NCBI GenBank assembly: GCA_021841985.1
Contig: JAKCCP010000397.1
Span: 1 to 9,942, forward strand
Origin: Pseudomonadota bacterium
GTDB lineage: Bacteria > Pseudomonadota > Alphaproteobacteria > Acetobacterales > Acetobacteraceae
DNA length: 9,942 bases
Direction: 5' to 3'
Part shown: positions 6,397-9,942 of the stretch, in pieces
Layout: each line of letters begins with the position of its first letter
Numbering within the stretch: position 1 is the stretch's first letter
Translations under genes and position numbers: made by a program
The notes under the pieces: model-generated
The model's input: only the letters and a program-made list of their open reading frames with translations
What the model was told of the DNA's origin: nothing
Databases searched by the model: none

Positions 6397-7859
6397 CCAC
6401 CCCATTGCTCGAAGTCGCCGGCCTCACCAAGCGTTTCGGCGGCCTGGTCGCGGTCAAAAATCTCGGCTTTGCGATCGCGGCGGGCGAAATCCTCGGCCTC
6501 ATCGGCCCCAACGGCTCGGGCAAATCGACGGCGATGAAGCTGATCATGGGGATCGAGCGCGCCAATGCCGGCTCGGTGCGTCTCGCCGGGCGCGAGATCG
6601 TCTCGTGGCCGACGCATCGCATCGCCCGCGCCGGCATCGGCCTCGTCTTTCAGCATTCGCGCCCGCTCCATCGCCAGACGGTTCTCGAAAACATCAAGCT
6701 CGCGCTTTTGCCCGACAGCCTCTTTCACCTCGCGGCCGAAACATCGGTGGACGCCAGGGCGCGCGCGATCGGCGAGCGGGTCGGGCTCGGCGCGGTGCTC
6801 GATCGCCACCCGACGACGCTGCCGTTTGCCGATCTTCGCCGCATGGAACTCGCGAAAGCGATCGCGCGCGACCCCGAGGTGGTGCTCGTCGATGAACCCT
6901 TCGCCGGCCTCACCATGGCCGAGGTGGAAAATTTCTCCGCCCTGATCAGGAGCTTCCGTGAGGAGGGCAAAGCCGTCCTGCTGGTCGATCACAATGTCAA
7001 GGGAGTCGCGGCGCTGGTCGATCGGGTGCTCGTCCTGTATCTCGGCGAACGCATCGCCGAGGGCAAGGCGGAGGCGGTGATGCGCGATGAGACGGTGCGC
7101 CGGGTCTATCTCGGTGGCGCGATCGAGACCCATGCCCGCGCCATCGCGCCGGAGAAAAGCGGCGTCGCCCTGCTCAAGGTCGAGGATCTCACCGTGTTCT
7201 ATGGCAAGGCGCAGGCTCTGGCGCGGGTGGCGCTCGAAGTGCATGAGCGGGAGTTCGTCTCCGTCGTCGGGCTCAATGGCGCCGGCAAGAGCACGCTGTT
7301 CAACGCCATCTCCGGCCTCGTCCCCTATTCCGGGGGGATCAATTGGCAGGGCACCGCGCTCGCCGGGAAGACGCCGGCCGCGATCGCCCGTGGCGGCATC
7401 GCGCAATGCCCGGAGACGCGGGAATTATTCGGCGATATGAGCGTCCAGGAAAATCTCGATCTCGGCGGCCAACGCCAGCCCCCCGCCGAGCGCGCCGATC
7501 GCCTCGCCTGGCTCTATGATCTCTTCCCGATCCTCAAATCCCGCAGCAAGCAGCTTGCGCGGACGCTCTCCGGTGGCGAGCAGCAGATGCTCGCGATCGC
7601 GCGCGCCCTGATGATGAACCCTCGCCTTCTGATCCTCGATGAGCCGACGCTCGGCCTCGCCCCGGTGATCCTGGAACAGCTTTCCAAGGCGCTGGAGCGT
7701 CTCCGCGAAACGACGCCGATCACCGTGCTGCTCGGCGAGCAGAACGTCACCTTCGCGCTCCCCCACGCCGATCGGGTCTACGTGCTCGAACACGCGCGCA
7801 TCATCTGGCAAGGCCCGCCCGATCGTTTCGCCGCCGAAGCCGGCGCCGGCTATCTCTGA
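6393..7859 (+). CDS. fused LivG-LivF-type ABC transporter ATP-binding protein
   Basis: A single 488-residue polypeptide carries two complete nucleotide-binding domains. In most Liv operons these are two separate genes. Domain 1 (about 5-240, LivG-like) has Walker A GPNGSGKST (38-46), Q-loop Q87, Walker B VVLVDEP (163-169) and H-loop H200. Its ABC signature, usually LxYGxQRRLE, is LPFADLRRMELA (143-154), with the key glycine replaced. Domain 2 (about 259-488, LivF-like) has Walker A GLNGAGKST (293-301), a perfect LSGGEQQ (392-398), Walker B LLILDEPTLGLAP (412-424) and LLGEQN (446-451), close to the usual LivF LLVEQN. A linker of about 18 residues joins the domains. The protein should power uptake by the adjacent permeases on the cytoplasmic side. 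The ATG at 6393 has GGGGAG (6380-6385) and overlaps livM by 4 bases. The frame is intact across the join, so this is not a stop or frameshift artefact within the given sequence. Confidence 0.92.
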   Translation: MTTPLLEVAGLTKRFGGLVAVKNLGFAIAAGEILGLIGPNGSGKSTAMKLIMGIERANAGSVRLAGREIVSWPTHRIARAGIGLVFQHSRPLHRQTVLENIKLALLPDSLFHLAAETSVDARARAIGERVGLGAVLDRHPTTLPFADLRRMELAKAIARDPEVVLVDEPFAGLTMAEVENFSALIRSFREEGKAVLLVDHNVKGVAALVDRVLVLYLGERIAEGKAEAVMRDETVRRVYLGGAIETHARAIAPEKSGVALLKVEDLTVFYGKAQALARVALEVHEREFVSVVGLNGAGKSTLFNAISGLVPYSGGINWQGTALAGKTPAAIARGGIAQCPETRELFGDMSVQENLDLGGQRQPPAERADRLAWLYDLFPILKSRSKQLARTLSGGEQQMLAIARALMMNPRLLILDEPTLGLAPVILEQLSKALERLRETTPITVLLGEQNVTFALPHADRVYVLEHARIIWQGPPDRFAAEAGAGYL

Positions 7860-7864
7860 GCCTC

Positions 7865-7878
7865 CGCCCAAGCGGGCG
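7865..7878. terminator. short hairpin between convergent operons
   Basis: CGCCC (7865-7869) and GGGCG (7874-7878) form a five-bp stem around AAGC in the 19 bases that separate the stop of the fused ATPase gene from the stop of argF. It could serve as a small bidirectional terminator, but the stem is short and there is no real T-run on either strand. Confidence 0.3.
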
Positions 7879-8835
7879 TTATCGCGCCGCGCCGAGCGCC
7901 CAGGCGAGAATGCCCTTCTGCGCGTGCAGACGGTTTTCCGCCTCGTCGAACACCACCGATCGCGGCCCGTCGATCACCTCGTCGGTCACCTCCTCGCCGC
8001 GATGGGCGGGCAGGCAATGGAGGAACAGCGCATCCGGCGCCGCCTCGGCCATCAGGGCGCCGTTTACCTGATAGGGGGAAAGCAGGGCCCGGCGCTCATC
8101 GGCGCGCTCATCGGCCATGCTCACCCAGGTATCGGTGAACACCGCCCGCGCGCCGGCAACCGCGACGCTGGGATCCTCGGTGACCATGATTTCGCCGCCC
8201 TCGGCCCGCGCCCAGTCGAGAAGCGCCGTGGGCGGCGCGAGAGCAGCCGGGGTCGCGAGGCGGAGCGCGAAACCGAACCGCACCGCCGCCTCGATCAGGC
8301 TCCGCGCGACATTATTGCCGTCGCCGCACCAGGCGAGGGTTTGCCCGGCGATGGCGCCGCGATGCGCCTCGAAGGTCATGATATCGGCCATGATCTGGCA
8401 GGGATGGGAAAGCTCGGTGAGGCCATTGATCACCGGCACGCTGGCATGGGCGGCGAGGTCATGAAGCTTCGCCGCGCGGTCGGTGCGCAGCATGACGGCA
8501 TCGACATAGCGCGACAGCACGCGGGCGGTATCGGCCAGCGTCTCGCCGCGGCCAAGCTGCATCTCGCGCCCCGACAAAACGACGACATCGCCGCCGAGCT
8601 GGCGCATGGCGACCTCGAAGCTGACCCGCGTGCGCGTGCTCGGCTTTTCGAAAATCAGCGCGAGCGTCTTCCCCGCGAGCGGGCGCGACGACGTCCCGGC
8701 GCGCTTGAAGCCGACGGCGACATCGAGCATGTGGCGCAGCGTCGCCGTGTCGAAATCGCGGAGATCGAGGAAATGCCGCGGCGTCGGACGCTCGGCGTCC
8801 TCGGCGCTGGGCCGCAAGAGGGCGGTGGTCATCAT
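7879..8835 (-). CDS. argF: ornithine carbamoyltransferase
   Basis: This is the cytoplasmic enzyme that joins carbamoyl phosphate and ornithine to give citrulline, in arginine synthesis. The product is 318 residues, close to the family length. It has the carbamoyl phosphate motif STRTR (66-70) in [29 protein letters not shown] (95-110), LRTDR (116-120), [15 protein letters not shown] (133-147) with HPCQ, the ornithine loop DTWVSM (235-240) and the catalytic [11 protein letters not shown] (273-283). The loop usually reads SMG; here it is SMA. The start is one of two adjacent ATGs (8835 or 8832); both overlap the argD TGA at 8832-8834, so argF is translationally coupled to argD, and I see no separate ribosome-binding site. 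The same frame stays open upstream to 9348, but that part is argD in another frame. Confidence 0.95.
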   Translation of the reverse strand: MMTTALLRPSAEDAERPTPRHFLDLRDFDTATLRHMLDVAVGFKRAGTSSRPLAGKTLALIFEKPSTRTRVSFEVAMRQLGGDVVVLSGREMQLGRGETLADTARVLSRYVDAVMLRTDRAAKLHDLAAHASVPVINGLTELSHPCQIMADIMTFEAHRGAIAGQTLAWCGDGNNVARSLIEAAVRFGFALRLATPAALAPPTALLDWARAEGGEIMVTEDPSVAVAGARAVFTDTWVSMADERADERRALLSPYQVNGALMAEAAPDALFLHCLPAHRGEEVTDEVIDGPRSVVFDEAENRLHAQKGILAWALGAAR

Positions 8836-9942
8836 GCCGCCGCCGCGCTGGAGGGCGCGAGGCCGGAGGACGCAAGACGGCGGGAAGCGGCGCGGATCAT
8901 CGCCACCGCCTGATCGCATTCCGCCGCCGAGACGATCAGCGGCGGGACGAAACGCACGACGTTTTCCCCGGCATTGACGGCGAGCAGACCCTCGGCGAGC
9001 AGCGCCTGCTGCACCTCGGTTTGCGGGAGGCGGCATTTGAGACCGAGCATCAGCCCGGCGCCGCGCAGATCCTCGAAGATCGTCGGGAATTCGTCGACCA
9101 CGGCGGACAATGCCAGCCACAGCCGATCGCCGATACGCTCGACGCCGGCGAGGAAGCCGGGGGCGAGCACGACATCGAGCACGGCATTGGCGGCGGCGCA
9201 CGCGAGCGGATTGCCGCCGAAAGTGGTGCCATGGCTGCCGGCGGTCAGGTGTTTGGCCACGGATTCGCGGGCGAGCACGGCGCCCATCGGAAAACCGCCG
9301 GCGATGCCCTTGGCGAGCGACATCACATCCGGCGTAATGCCGGCCCATTCATGGGCGAACAGCCGGCCGGTGCGGCCCATGCCGCTTTGAATCTCATCCA
9401 TGCCGAGGACGAGGCCGTGCTCATCGCAAATCTCACGAAGCGCGCGCAGGAATTCGAGCCGCGCCGGGCGAATGCCGCCCTCGCCCTGGATCGGCTCGAC
9501 GATGATCCCGGCGCTCTCGGCGCCGATCGCGGCGCGCACCGCCGCGATATCATTGAACGGCACGTGATCGAAGCCCTCGACGCAGGGGCCGAAGCCGGCG
9601 AGATATTTGGCATTGCCGGTCGCCGCCAGCATGGCCAGCGTGCGGCCATGGAAGGCGCCCTCGAAGCAGATGATGCGAAACCGTTCCGGCTGCCCGGTTT
9701 CGGCCATGGTTTTGCGGATCATCTTGACCATGCCCTCATTGGCCTCGGCGCCGGAATTGCAGAAGAAGACGCTGTCGGCGAAGCTCGCGGCGACCAGGCG
9801 TTCGGCCAGGCGCTCGGCCTCGGGCACGCGGTAGAGATTGGAGACATGCATCACCCGGCTCGCCTGCGCGGTGATCGCGGCGACGAGATGCGGGTGGTTA
9901 TGGCCGAGCGAGGAGGTCGCGATACCGGCCCCGAAATCAAGG
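8832..9942 (-). CDS. argD: acetylornithine aminotransferase (5' end outside window)
   Basis: 369 residues are visible and the gene runs off the right edge; by family length some 35-40 N-terminal residues are missing. ArgD is a class-III PLP aminotransferase that turns N-acetylglutamate semialdehyde into N-acetylornithine with glutamate as donor, and it often also serves in lysine synthesis. Visible motifs in order are [17 protein letters not shown] at the edge, [57 protein letters not shown], and [15 protein letters not shown] with the PLP lysine at codon 9309-9311. [17 protein letters not shown] and a C-terminal [11 protein letters not shown] follow. Internal GTG and ATG codons near 9854 are not starts, because the upstream sequence is clearly homologous. 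Its stop overlaps argF, giving an argD-argF operon; its promoter lies outside the window. Confidence 0.95.
   Translation of the reverse strand, partial: LDFGAGIATSSLGHNHPHLVAAITAQASRVMHVSNLYRVPEAERLAERLVAASFADSVFFCNSGAEANEGMVKMIRKTMAETGQPERFRIICFEGAFHGRTLAMLAATGNAKYLAGFGPCVEGFDHVPFNDIAAVRAAIGAESAGIIVEPIQGEGGIRPARLEFLRALREICDEHGLVLGMDEIQSGMGRTGRLFAHEWAGITPDVMSLAKGIAGGFPMGAVLARESVAKHLTAGSHGTTFGGNPLACAAANAVLDVVLAPGFLAGVERIGDRLWLALSAVVDEFPTIFEDLRGAGLMLGLKCRLPQTEVQQALLAEGLLAVNAGENVVRFVPPLIVSAAECDQAVAMIRAASRRLASSGLAPSSAAAA

Noticed and set aside
4581..6405. Minus-strand open frames opposite livH and livM
   Set aside because: Their very polar Asp/Glu/Arg/Gln-rich products are the mirror of hydrophobic permease codons; not real genes.
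7924..8913. Plus-strand open frame (329 codons) opposite argF
   Set aside because: Antisense to a well-conserved enzyme and with no domain of its own.
7879..9348. A 489-codon minus-strand frame that would extend ArgF upstream
   Set aside because: The part above 8835 overlaps argD in another frame and is Arg/Ala-rich nonsense; ArgF homology starts at the double ATG at 8835/8832.
1..9942. CRISPR arrays, tRNA or rRNA genes, insertion sequences, prophage or toxin-antitoxin genes
   Set aside because: Looked for on both strands by eye; no regularly spaced repeats, cloverleaf-like segments, transposase or integrase motifs were seen.

Overview
The window is GC-rich, gene-dense DNA that reads like an alphaproteobacterium. 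Gene style and composition suggest the Rhodospirillales/Acetobacteraceae neighbourhood, but no rRNA or other marker confirms this. I see no rRNA, tRNA, CRISPR array, insertion sequence, integrase or phage gene. Most of the content is metabolic and transport genes, and I do not see a clearly new biological system. The more unusual points are an ABC transporter operon with a fused double-ATPase gene, the control elements inside that operon, and a decayed AraC regulator.

Left part (1-1668): the 3' end of a luciferase-like flavin monooxygenase gene; a remnant of an AraC-family regulator that has lost its second helix-turn-helix; then, on the minus strand and converging on it, a DUF4743/NUDIX hydrolase. 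About 290 bp of non-coding DNA between the NUDIX gene and the next plus-strand gene holds a promoter-like motif.

Middle (1669-3176): a methylisocitrate lyase (PrpB-type) without prpC or prpD beside it, followed by an exported DUF192 protein. Both genes have a similar TGTTAG-containing element about 40 bp before their start codons.

Transport operon (3243-7859): a branched-chain-amino-acid-type (HAAT/Liv) ABC importer in the order binding protein, LivH-like permease, LivM-like permease, and one gene that encodes a LivG-like and a LivF-like ATPase as a single polypeptide. The binding protein carries the substrate in the periplasm, the two permeases form the channel, and the fused ATPase supplies both nucleotide-binding domains. 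A strong GC hairpin lies after the binding-protein gene, and a five-codon leader ORF overlaps the start of livH.

Right end (7879-9942, minus strand): argF (ornithine carbamoyltransferase) preceded by, and overlapping, argD (acetylornithine aminotransferase, 5' end outside the window). These are two steps of arginine biosynthesis in one operon. The operon converges on the transporter operon with only 19 bp between stop codons.
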